From contig NHHR02000004.1 of NCBI GenBank assembly GCA_002170885.2, positions 1 to 30,977 of the forward strand: 30,977 bases of DNA, in the 5' to 3' direction. Source of the stretch: Rhizobiales bacterium TMED168 (GTDB taxonomy: Bacteria; Pseudomonadota; Alphaproteobacteria; MED-G09). A program made the translations under genes and the position numbers. Below, piece after piece: positions 8,403 through 15,832 of the stretch (position 1 is the stretch's first letter; each line of letters opens with the position of its first letter). A model generated the notes under the pieces. That model had not been told where the DNA came from, did no database searches, and saw only the letters and a program-made list of their open reading frames with translations.

Positions 8403-9932
8403 CTATTCGGTATTAAGTTCATTATACTTAGGTCGTGACATCATGAAATAATATTCAGTACCATACCCTGGATAATTATTAATTATTTTTCCTTCTTTTG
8501 TTTTATACCAACTTCCGCAGCTAGAAGCCCATACTGTCTCACTAAGTTTTTTTTGTAATTTTTTATTGTAAGACTTCATTGCAGACTCCTTTACATCAAT
8601 ATAATTTAGTTTTTTATTCTTCATATATTGTAAACATTTCATAATAAACAATATTTGAGATTCAATCATATAGATTATAGATACATGCCCGGTATTTGTA
8701 TTAGGGCCATAGCAGATATAAAAGTTAGGAAAATTTGGAACCATTACTCCTCTATAGGCTTCAGCACCATTAACCCAAACGTCATCAAGTTTTTTATTAT
8801 TTATACCTGAAATTTTAACTGGAGAAATAAATATATTGGCCTCAAAACCTGTACCAAAAATTATTGCATCGACCTCATGGCGATTTCCATCTTTGGTAAT
8901 AATTATATTATTTGAAATTTTATCTATAAGCGATGTTTCAAGGCAAACATTTTCTTTACAGATTGCAGGATAATAGTCATTTGTAGGTATTATTCTTTTA
9001 CAACCTATTGGGTAGTCGGGTATAAGCTTTTCCTTTAATTTTTTATCCTTAATTTGTTCATTAATATGCATAAAAGCACCAGCTTTGTATACATCTTCGA
9101 ATTTAAATAGTTTAAATTTTGTTAGTATTGCTGAAATAGCTTTTTCAAAAAATTTCACTACCAAATTATGTTTATAATAAAAAGCTAAATAATTTCTCTC
9201 TTGGAGTAAGTAAAAATGAAATCTATAAATTTTTGCTAAGAACGGAATATTTCTTAAACAAAATTTTTCAAAAGTTCCATATGGTCTATCAGGCTTAGGT
9301 ACAATCCAATTATTGCTTCTTTGAAAAATTATTAATTCTTCGACCTTATCAGCTATTTTTGGAATAAACCCAATAGCACTAGGACCGTTTCCAATAACTG
9401 CAACTTTCTTTCCTTCTAAACTATAGCTATGGTCCCATGATGCACTGTGAAAACTATGACCTGTAAAATTTTCTAATCCATCAATTTCTGGTAATTTAGG
9501 TTTATTTAACTGACCCAATCCACTCACTAGGGATCGAGATTTATAAATATCTCCATTCGAAAGAAATGTTTCCCAATATTTTTCTTTTTCATTATATTTT
9601 GACTCTAAAACTTCGCTATTAAACTTAATATGAGATCTAATTTTGAACCGATCAGTAACATTTTCTAAATACTCAAGAATTTCATATTGTTCAGGAAATG
9701 TTTTTGACCAATCAGGATTCATAGAGAAAGAATAGGAATAAAAATGCGAAGGGACATCACAGCATAAGCCAGGATAAGTATTATTTCTCCAAGTACCACC
9801 AACACCGTCATTTTTTTCAATAATTATGAATTTATGATCTTTAGTTTTAAGTAGGCTATGTGCCATTCCTATTCCTGAAACGCCCGCTCCTAGAATAATG
9901 GTATCATAAATAGTATTGCCATTACTTTCCAT
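8403..9932 (-). CDS. Flavin monooxygenase, Baeyer-Villiger type
   Basis: The 509-residue protein has two Rossmann motifs, GAGVSG (15-20) for FAD and GNGPSA (about 178-183) for NADPH. Between them lies FTGHSFHSASWD (156-167), an exact match to the type I Baeyer-Villiger fingerprint FxGxxxHxxxW[PD]. GGTWRNNTYPGLCCDVPS is also typical of this group. Such enzymes insert oxygen next to a ketone to form an ester or lactone, and some oxidise N or S; the substrate is unknown. No Shine-Dalgarno site precedes the ATG, but a perfect -10 box lies just upstream. An esterase and a 2-hydroxyacid oxidase on the divergent strand could handle products, by inference. Confidence 0.9.
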   Translation of the reverse strand: MESNGNTIYDTIILGAGVSGIGMAHSLLKTKDHKFIIIEKNDGVGGTWRNNTYPGLCCDVPSHFYSYSFSMNPDWSKTFPEQYEILEYLENVTDRFKIRSHIKFNSEVLESKYNEKEKYWETFLSNGDIYKSRSLVSGLGQLNKPKLPEIDGLENFTGHSFHSASWDHSYSLEGKKVAVIGNGPSAIGFIPKIADKVEELIIFQRSNNWIVPKPDRPYGTFEKFCLRNIPFLAKIYRFHFYLLQERNYLAFYYKHNLVVKFFEKAISAILTKFKLFKFEDVYKAGAFMHINEQIKDKKLKEKLIPDYPIGCKRIIPTNDYYPAICKENVCLETSLIDKISNNIIITKDGNRHEVDAIIFGTGFEANIFISPVKISGINNKKLDDVWVNGAEAYRGVMVPNFPNFYICYGPNTNTGHVSIIYMIESQILFIMKCLQYMKNKKLNYIDVKESAMKSYNKKLQKKLSETVWASSCGSWYKTKEGKIINNYPGYGTEYYFMMSRPKYNELNTE

Positions 9933-9941
9933 ATTAGCGAG

Positions 9942-9947
9942 ATTATA
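9942..9947 (-). promoter_or_regulatory. -10 box for the Baeyer-Villiger-type gene, near-leaderless transcript
   Basis: On the minus strand a perfect TATAAT ends nine bases before the ATG at 9932. Transcription would start about three bases before the start codon. There is no Shine-Dalgarno site, and the -35 match is poor. Confidence 0.4.
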
Positions 9948-10013
9948 TTTAAGATGTGGATTTGCAAGTTAAATCTTATATTATGGTTTTCTATCATTTA
10001 GCAGGAAAATATT

Positions 10014-11180
10014 TTGAGTAAATATTATAATATTGATGATCTAAGGCTACTCGCAAAAAAAAGAGTGCCACGTGCAGTTTTTGATTATGCAGATGGTGCT
10101 GCAGAGGATGAGCTTACTAAAGATAATAATAGAAATGCTTTTAAGAAATGGAAATTTATACCAGATGTTTTGGTTGACGTTGCTGAAGTCGATACTCAGA
10201 CAAAGGTTTTAGGTACTGAAATGCCGTATCCTTTTGCCCTAGGCCCTACAGCGATTTCATATCTTTTTCATCATTCTGGAGAACCAGCTGTTGCAAGAGC
10301 AGCCTCTGAAAGAAACTTTCCATCTACATTATCATCTATTGCAAGTACAAATATAGAAGATTATGCAGATGCCTCTGATTGTTCAGTTTGGTATCAAATG
10401 TATGTATGGAAGAATAGAGAAATTAGCAATGACTTTATAAAAAGATGTAAGGAAAAAAATTATAAGGCAATCATGTTAACTGTGGATGTTCCTGTAGGTG
10501 GAAAAAGAGAACGCGACCTAAGAAGTGGTATGACAATTCCTCCTCGTTTAACATTATCTTCAATAATAGATGCAGCTTTTCACCCCTCATGGTGGTGGAA
10601 TTTTATTTTTGGCCCAAAAATTAAGTTTGCAAATGTTAAAGAACGTTTTATGGGAAAAAATAAAAATTTTAGTAATATGATGACCTATATGAATCAACAG
10701 TTTGATCCTTCTGTTACTTGGGATGAGGCAAAAGAAATTGCATCAATGTGGGGAGGGCCATTTGCTATAAAAGGTTTAATGAATGCTGATGATGCTGAAA
10801 AAGCTATAGAAATTGGAGCATCAGCTATTGTAATTTCAAACCATGGCGGGCGCCAGCTAGATAGTGCCGTAGCACCAATAGACGTTTTACCAGAAATAGC
10901 AGAAAGGGTAAATGGCAGAGCAGAAATTTTGATTGATGGAGGGATTAGAAGAGGGACTGACATTGTCAAAGCAATTGCCTTAGGTGCTGATGCTTGTTTA
11001 ATAGGTAGGCCTTGGGTATATGGATTAGCTGCTAAAGGTGAAAAGGGAGTAGGCTTAGTAATTGATATTCTATCATCCGAGGTAACAAGAACACTCCAAC
11101 TATTAGGATGTAAGAGTATTAACGACGTTAGCAAAAGACACGTAAAGTTAGACAAAAAATTATTAAATAAAATAGAGTAA
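10014..11180 (+). CDS. FMN-dependent 2-hydroxyacid oxidase/dehydrogenase (LldD/glycolate oxidase family)
   Basis: The 388-residue TIM-barrel flavoprotein shows the family landmarks: FDYADGAAEDE near residue 23 with the substrate-binding Tyr, WYQMY (126-130), K253 in AIKG, the catalytic base H277 and R280 in SNHGGRQLD, and DGGIRRGTD followed by LGADACLIGRPW, the FMN phosphate site. These enzymes oxidise L-2-hydroxyacids such as lactate, glycolate or mandelate to 2-oxoacids; the exact substrate and electron acceptor are not readable. The start is TTG at 10014, preceded by AGGA at a normal distance, with no nearby ATG that preserves the conserved N-terminus. The esterase gene follows four bases after the stop, so the two are co-transcribed. 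Confidence 0.9.
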   Translation: MSKYYNIDDLRLLAKKRVPRAVFDYADGAAEDELTKDNNRNAFKKWKFIPDVLVDVAEVDTQTKVLGTEMPYPFALGPTAISYLFHHSGEPAVARAASERNFPSTLSSIASTNIEDYADASDCSVWYQMYVWKNREISNDFIKRCKEKNYKAIMLTVDVPVGGKRERDLRSGMTIPPRLTLSSIIDAAFHPSWWWNFIFGPKIKFANVKERFMGKNKNFSNMMTYMNQQFDPSVTWDEAKEIASMWGGPFAIKGLMNADDAEKAIEIGASAIVISNHGGRQLDSAVAPIDVLPEIAERVNGRAEILIDGGIRRGTDIVKAIALGADACLIGRPWVYGLAAKGEKGVGLVIDILSSEVTRTLQLLGCKSINDVSKRHVKLDKKLLNKIE

Positions 11181-11184
11181 TATT

Positions 11185-12480
11185 ATGTTTCAGGAAAAAA
11201 TAAAAAATTACAAACAATGCAATAAAAATGAATTTGATCTTGGTTTTGATAGTCAAAAATTATCATATATTCCTGGTTATTTTTCCTCATACATAAATCA
11301 ATCTAAGTTACCAAATTTTACATTACTTGTTTCGAGACATAACGAAATTGCTCACCTCTCCTCACAGGGTTTTTCTAGTGTTGAAGATAAGACTGAAATT
11401 AAATATGATTCTATTTATAGAATATACTCTATGACCAAACCAATTACATCTACTGCAATTATGATGCTCTATGAAAGAGGTTTGCTAAGACTTGAGCATG
11501 AGGTTGCAAGGTACCTTCCAGAATTTAAAAATATTAAAGTCTGGGATGGGGGAACTGTTGATAAATTTAATGTCAGAGACCCAAATAAACCAATATTGGT
11601 AAGAGACTTATTAACTCATACATCTGGAATGACTTATGGTTTTATGGTTGGGCATCCTGTTATCAAATTATATAATACAAGTGGCCTAGCATCTGCAAAG
11701 AATATCCATACTAAAGAAGAAATGGATCTTGCTGAGTTTTCTAATACAGCTTCCTCCTTACCAATACTTTTTGATCCTGGTACAAAATGGAATTATTCAA
11801 TATCTATTGATATTCTTGGAAGAATTATTGAAGTTATTACGGGTAAAAAGCTTGATGTATTTCTTAAAGAAAATATTTTTGATCCTTTAAGTATGGTTGA
11901 TACTGATTTTTTTGTTCCTGAAGAAAAGCATCATAGATTTGTAGATTGCTATCAAGAATTGGTCTCAAAAAACGGTAATAAATTAAAACGTTGCTATAAA
12001 GCTGGCGAAGATATTTTCTCTAAAAGAAGGAATTTTTTATCTGGAGGTGGAGGCCTATGCTCAACGCTAGCTGATTATGCAAATTTTTGTCAAATGATTT
12101 TGGATGAGGGATTTTTTCAAGGGAATCGTTTATTAAGTCCAATTACAGTCCGTTTTATGAGAGAAAATCATCTACCAGATAATCAAACTATGAGAGATAT
12201 GGGTGATGATAGTTTTACAGAAGTAAGGTATGATGGAGCGGGGTTCGGTATAGGTTTTTCAAATCTTATTGATCCCATAAAGTCTTTTTCACCTGCCACA
12301 ATGGGTTCAATCTCATGGGGTGGAATGGCAAGCACCTTTTTTTGGATAGATCCAAAAGAGAACCTTTTTAGTATTTTACTTACTCAACTTATACCCTCTG
12401 GTAGATATCCAATAAGACCCCAGGCTCAAACTCTTGTATACTCAGCCATAAATGAATTGAATAATAATACTAGACTTTAA
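11185..12480 (+). CDS. Family VIII serine esterase (class C beta-lactamase fold)
   Basis: The 431-residue protein carries the SxxK nucleophile motif as S82-M-T-K85 in YSMTKP, a Tyr motif in WNYSISIDILGRI, HTSGMTYG, SGGGGLCSTLADYANF, and a C-terminal SWGGMAST in the place of the KTG motif of beta-lactamases. WGG at this site is typical of family VIII carboxylesterases such as EstB, so ester hydrolysis is more likely than antibiotic breakdown. No signal peptide is seen, implying a cytoplasmic enzyme. It follows the 2-hydroxyacid oxidase by four bases and ends just before the metY riboswitch region. Cleavage of a Baeyer-Villiger ester from the neighbouring monooxygenase is an attractive but untested idea. 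Confidence 0.87.
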   Translation: MFQEKIKNYKQCNKNEFDLGFDSQKLSYIPGYFSSYINQSKLPNFTLLVSRHNEIAHLSSQGFSSVEDKTEIKYDSIYRIYSMTKPITSTAIMMLYERGLLRLEHEVARYLPEFKNIKVWDGGTVDKFNVRDPNKPILVRDLLTHTSGMTYGFMVGHPVIKLYNTSGLASAKNIHTKEEMDLAEFSNTASSLPILFDPGTKWNYSISIDILGRIIEVITGKKLDVFLKENIFDPLSMVDTDFFVPEEKHHRFVDCYQELVSKNGNKLKRCYKAGEDIFSKRRNFLSGGGGLCSTLADYANFCQMILDEGFFQGNRLLSPITVRFMRENHLPDNQTMRDMGDDSFTEVRYDGAGFGIGFSNLIDPIKSFSPATMGSISWGGMASTFFWIDPKENLFSILLTQLIPSGRYPIRPQAQTLVYSAINELNNNTRL

Positions 12481-12519
12481 ATAATATTGATTATAAATTA
12501 TTCTTAATTCTTAAATGGA

Positions 12520-12583
12520 TACGTGGTGATTTGAGCCAGTCGGCTTGCGTCCACGTAAAAAAATCGCTAAAAATGACTGGGGG
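12520..12583 (+). promoter_or_regulatory. SAM-II/SAM-V-type pseudoknot riboswitch upstream of metY
   Basis: A seven-pair stem TACGTGG (12520-12526)/CCACGTA (12551-12557) is followed on its 5' side by TGATTTGAGCC. Loop bases CCAGTC (12536-12541) pair perfectly with GACTGG (12575-12580), forming an H-type pseudoknot. GATTT and downstream GCTAAAAA (12566-12573) match conserved binding-core elements I recall for SAM-II, and SAM-V shares that core. The gene downstream is MetY, a usual target of these riboswitches. Bound SAM should stabilise the pseudoknot and lower expression. I cannot firmly separate SAM-II from SAM-V by eye. Confidence 0.85.
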
Positions 12584-12585
12584 AT

Positions 12586-12609
12586 ACCCGGATAAATCCG
12601 GGTTTTTTT
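12586..12609 (+). terminator. Intrinsic terminator of the metY riboswitch
   Basis: CCCGGA (12587-12592) pairs with TCCGGG (12597-12602) around TAAA, followed by seven T. It lies between the pseudoknot and the metY ribosome binding site, so it acts as an attenuator. CTGGG (12577-12581) can instead pair with CCCGG (12587-12591), giving a competing antiterminator that also excludes the pseudoknot. Confidence 0.88.
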
Positions 12610-12637
12610 GTCTCTCAGTAAAAAAGGAGGTAAAAAA

Positions 12638-13930
12638 ATGACTACAAATAGTAAAAACCCAGAAACCCTTGCGCTTCATGCAGGTTGGCGTTCTGATCCA
12701 ACAACAAATTCAGTTGCAGTTCCTATTCATCAAACAACTAGCTATCAATTTGACTCTACTGAACATGCTTCAAATCTTTTTGCTTTATCCGAGTTAGGAA
12801 ATATTTATTCTAGAATAATGAATCCTACATGTGATGTTCTTGAGCAAAGAATAGCAGCACTTGAAGGGGGAGCAGCAGCTTTAGCAGTTGCATCTGGTCA
12901 AACAGCCACAGCCTATGCTCTTCAAAATATAACTAGGGCTGGTGAAAATATTGTTTCATCTACTGATTTATATGGTGGAACTTGGAATCAGTTGAATAAT
13001 ACTTTTAAAGATATGGGTATAGAAGTAAGATTTGTAGACCCTAAAGACCCTAATGCATTTGCTGAGGCAACTGATGATAAAACGAGGGCTTATTTTGCTG
13101 AAACTTTACCAAATCCTAAATTAGAGGTTTTTCCTATAAGAGAAGTATCTGATATTGGAAGAAAATTTGGTATTCCGCTGATTGTAGATAACACTGCAGC
13201 ACCAGTCTTATGTAAACCATTTGAACATGGCGCAGCAGTTATTGTTTACTCCTCAACAAAATATATTGGAGGTCACGGGACTTCAATTGGTGGACTAATT
13301 GTTGATGGTGGTAATTTTGATTGGGCAGGAGCAGGTGATAGACAACCTGCCTTAAATAATCCTGATCCATCATATCATGGAGCAGTTTTTACAGTTGCTG
13401 CAGAGCCTTTAGGCCCAATTGCTTATATTTTAAAAGCTAGAACAACTATCTTAAGAGACTTGGGTGGTGCCATGAGTCCAATGAATGCATTTCAATTCTT
13501 ACAAGGACTTGAAACTCTTCCTTTGAGAATAAGAGAACATTCCAGGAATGGTCAAAGTGTTGCTGAATTCTTAGAAAAACATGGCAAGGTAAGTAAAGTT
13601 ATTTATCCAGGTTTACAATCTGGCGAAGCCAAGAAAAGAGCAGATGATTGTTTAAAAGGTGGTTATAGTGGATTAGTGGGATTTGAATTATCGGGCGGTG
13701 TAGATGCTGGTAAGAAGTTTATTGATGGATTAGAGCTTCATTATCATGTTGCAAACATTGGCGATGCGAGAAGTCTAGCAATACACCCTTCAAGTACTAC
13801 ACATAGTCAATTAACCGAAGAAGAACAAATTGCTTCTGGTGTAACCCCTGGTTATGTTCGTTTATCAGTAGGTATTGAGCATATCGACGATATATTAGCC
13901 GATCTATCTAACGCGTTAGATAAAGTATAA
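12638..13930 (+). CDS. metY: O-acetylhomoserine sulfhydrylase (MetY)
   Basis: The 430-residue fold-type I PLP enzyme has ALHAGWRSDPTTNSVAVPIH, YSRIMNPT, the segment STDLYGGTWNQ, and the PLP lysine K208 in SSTKYIGGHG. The 430-residue length and the insertion after that lysine (DGGNFDWAG) fit MetY rather than the shorter CGS/CGL proteins (about 385). It converts O-acetylhomoserine and sulfide to homocysteine and acetate, the sulfur-assimilation step to methionine. ATG 12638 follows a strong AGGAGG site; an in-frame TTG at 12608 lies inside the attenuator's T tract and is rejected. SAM feedback through the leader riboswitch is expected. A strong terminator closes the gene, so it is a single-gene unit. 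Confidence 0.95.
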   Translation: MTTNSKNPETLALHAGWRSDPTTNSVAVPIHQTTSYQFDSTEHASNLFALSELGNIYSRIMNPTCDVLEQRIAALEGGAAALAVASGQTATAYALQNITRAGENIVSSTDLYGGTWNQLNNTFKDMGIEVRFVDPKDPNAFAEATDDKTRAYFAETLPNPKLEVFPIREVSDIGRKFGIPLIVDNTAAPVLCKPFEHGAAVIVYSSTKYIGGHGTSIGGLIVDGGNFDWAGAGDRQPALNNPDPSYHGAVFTVAAEPLGPIAYILKARTTILRDLGGAMSPMNAFQFLQGLETLPLRIREHSRNGQSVAEFLEKHGKVSKVIYPGLQSGEAKKRADDCLKGGYSGLVGFELSGGVDAGKKFIDGLELHYHVANIGDARSLAIHPSSTTHSQLTEEEQIASGVTPGYVRLSVGIEHIDDILADLSNALDKV

Positions 13931-13951
13931 ATATACTAAATACTCTATATT

Positions 13952-13984
13952 AAGCCATCTAACTCATGTTAGATGGCTTTTTTT
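13952..13984 (+). terminator. Rho-independent terminator of metY
   Basis: AAGCCATCTAAC (13952-13963) pairs perfectly with GTTAGATGGCTT (13968-13979) around TCAT, followed by a T run. This is one of the clearest terminators in the window. Confidence 0.93.
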
Positions 13985-14017
13985 ATTTTCCGTGTTAAAA
14001 TTTTAAATAGGTTACAA

Positions 14018-14812
14018 ATGAAAAAAATTATTGATAAAAAAATACTTCCTAATGGTGTTGTTATTTTAACAATGAATAACCCTGAAGTTAATAATAATGT
14101 AACTTGGAAGGCTGTAGAGGATTTATATTTAGAAATAAAAGGGTCTAGAGAAAGTGGAAGTAATATCTTTATTTTAGCATCTGCTCTAGACGATCATTGG
14201 TTTGAACATGCCTGGCTTGAAGATATTTTAGCTCTTTATGAGGGAAGGGAAACTACTGCCCCCGGAGTTTCTTGGTTTTATCTTATGAAAGAAATTACTC
14301 ATCCTGATATAATAAGTATATCAAGTATAAATGGGAGAGCATCAGGGGGAGGAGCTGAAATTGGATGGGCTTGTGATTTTAGAATTGCTGAAGAAGGTGT
14401 AAAATTCTGTCAGCCTGAAATAGATTTAAATTTAACAACTGGTTTGGGAGGCACAAGCAGATTGGCTCGCCTGATTGGACCAACTAAGGCAGCAGAGTTA
14501 ATTTTTTTAGGTAGTGAATTTTCTGCAGAATATATTTATCAATTAAAAGGAATAAATGAAATTGTAAAGAGAGGAAACTCTCTAGAGTCCTCTATAGAAC
14601 TTGCTAATAAATTATCTAAAAAACCTAAAGATGCTCTCTCATTGTTAAAAAAAATTTTAAATGATAGTCTCGAGCTTCCTTTAACAAGTGCTTTAAAGAA
14701 TGAACAAGATTTATTCCAGTCTATTGTTAATTCTGAGGGAGCAACAAAGAAAATGAGAGAAATACAGAATCAATATTTTAAAGGTAAAAAACCAAAGGAT
14801 ATTATTTATTAA
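14018..14812 (+). CDS. Enoyl-CoA hydratase/isomerase family protein
   Basis: The 264-residue crotonase-fold protein keeps both glutamates of classical enoyl-CoA hydratase: E114 in GGGAEIGWACD and E134 in CQPEIDLNLTTGLGG, 20 residues apart as in rat Glu144/Glu164. Hydratase chemistry is therefore possible. The usual oxyanion-hole segment FxAGxD is not recognisable; its place holds DDHWFEHAWLED, which is odd and may mark another substrate class. I start at ATG 14018 because the longer frame from 13973 begins inside the metY terminator. A medium-chain oxidoreductase follows after 14 bases and glucose-6-phosphate isomerase after that, suggesting one operon. Confidence 0.82.
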   Translation: MKKIIDKKILPNGVVILTMNNPEVNNNVTWKAVEDLYLEIKGSRESGSNIFILASALDDHWFEHAWLEDILALYEGRETTAPGVSWFYLMKEITHPDIISISSINGRASGGGAEIGWACDFRIAEEGVKFCQPEIDLNLTTGLGGTSRLARLIGPTKAAELIFLGSEFSAEYIYQLKGINEIVKRGNSLESSIELANKLSKKPKDALSLLKKILNDSLELPLTSALKNEQDLFQSIVNSEGATKKMREIQNQYFKGKKPKDIIY

Positions 14813-14826
14813 AAAAAGGTGATGAT

Positions 14827-15828
14827 ATGAAAAGAAAAGTATGGAAATTAATTGCTAGGCCAGATGGTACCAATTTTGAGGAGGCTTTGGAATTAGTAGA
14901 AGAAGACATATCTGACCCAGTTAACGGCCAGATACAGATTAAATTAAAGATAATATCTATGGACGCTGGTACAAGAATGTGGATGAGTGATCGTCAAGAC
15001 TCCTATCAACCGCCTATAGATCTTGGGTCATCAATGGTGGGAGTTTGTCTTGCTGAGATTACTAAATCTTCTAACCCAAGTTTTAAAGAAGGAGACTTAG
15101 TTAGGGGTTTTGGTGAATGGGCTGATTTTGCTAATGTTGATTCTGAGTCATTTTTAGTTCTTGAAAAGGGTTTGGACCATGATGAGGCATATTTATCGGC
15201 CTTAGGCCTTAATGGCTGGACAGCATATGTTGGGGTAATGGAAGTGGGTAAGCCAAAAAAGGGAGAGAATTTTCTTGTTTCTGCAGCAGCTGGTGCCACA
15301 GGTTCACTAGCTGGCCAAATAGCTAAAAAGGCTGGTTGTAGAGTTATTGGATTGGCCGGTAGTCAAGAAAAGTGTGATTGGCTAGTTAATGATTTAGGTT
15401 TTGATATTGCTATTAATTATAAAATCGAAGATTTAGACTCAGCTTTAAAAAAGCATTGTCCAGACGGCGTTGATATATATTTTGATAATGTTGCTGGCGA
15501 TATTCTTGATACAGTAATGCAAAATTTAGCCTTAAATGCCAGAATACCATTGTGCGGACTCTTAGCTCAATATAATAAAAAGGGTGCTAAATTACCCGGT
15601 CCAGATAATTTTGATCAATTACTCATGAAAAGAGCAACAATTACAGGTTTTTTCTGTCCTGATTTTCTTGATGATGGTCCCAGAATAGAGTCAATGCTAT
15701 CTGAGTGGTATAAAGAAGGTTCTTTAAAATTTAAAGCAGATATTACTGAGGGCCTTGAAAATGTTCTCATTTCATACAAGAAAATTTTTACTGGTGAAAA
15801 CATAGGTAAAACCCTAGTTAAATTGTAG
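14827..15828 (+). CDS. NADP-dependent medium-chain oxidoreductase (CurA/PTGR-like)
   Basis: The 333-residue protein is a zinc-free MDR enzyme of the CurA/prostaglandin reductase/leukotriene B4 dehydrogenase type. It has the N-terminal SMDAGTRMWMSD region, the nucleotide loop AAAGATGS (153-160), and AGSQEKCDWL with a Lys expected to contact the NADPH phosphate, then DIYFDNVAGDILD. Such enzymes reduce alpha,beta-unsaturated ketones, aldehydes or thioesters. It is a visible paralogue of the protein at 20461; the shared DGVDIYFDNV-like and WM.SD stretches show common descent. It sits 14 bases after a crotonase and four bases before glucose-6-phosphate isomerase. The substrate is not predictable. 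Confidence 0.85.
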   Translation: MKRKVWKLIARPDGTNFEEALELVEEDISDPVNGQIQIKLKIISMDAGTRMWMSDRQDSYQPPIDLGSSMVGVCLAEITKSSNPSFKEGDLVRGFGEWADFANVDSESFLVLEKGLDHDEAYLSALGLNGWTAYVGVMEVGKPKKGENFLVSAAAGATGSLAGQIAKKAGCRVIGLAGSQEKCDWLVNDLGFDIAINYKIEDLDSALKKHCPDGVDIYFDNVAGDILDTVMQNLALNARIPLCGLLAQYNKKGAKLPGPDNFDQLLMKRATITGFFCPDFLDDGPRIESMLSEWYKEGSLKFKADITEGLENVLISYKKIFTGENIGKTLVKL

Positions 15829-15832
15829 ATCT

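Noticed and set aside
10694..11155. Leftward 153-codon frame inside the 2-hydroxyacid oxidase gene
   Set aside because: It is wholly antisense to a well-conserved catalytic region and shows no recognisable domain.
11185..12480. Antibiotic-resistance beta-lactamase
   Set aside because: It has WGG instead of KTG and no signal peptide, which fits family VIII esterases rather than class C beta-lactamases.
12608..12637. Upstream in-frame TTG start for metY
   Set aside because: It lies in the T tract of the attenuator; a strong AGGAGG and ATG 12638 match the conserved protein start.
13973..14017. Upstream ATG start for the crotonase at 14018
   Set aside because: It falls inside the metY terminator stem and adds a hydrophobic leader not seen in the family.
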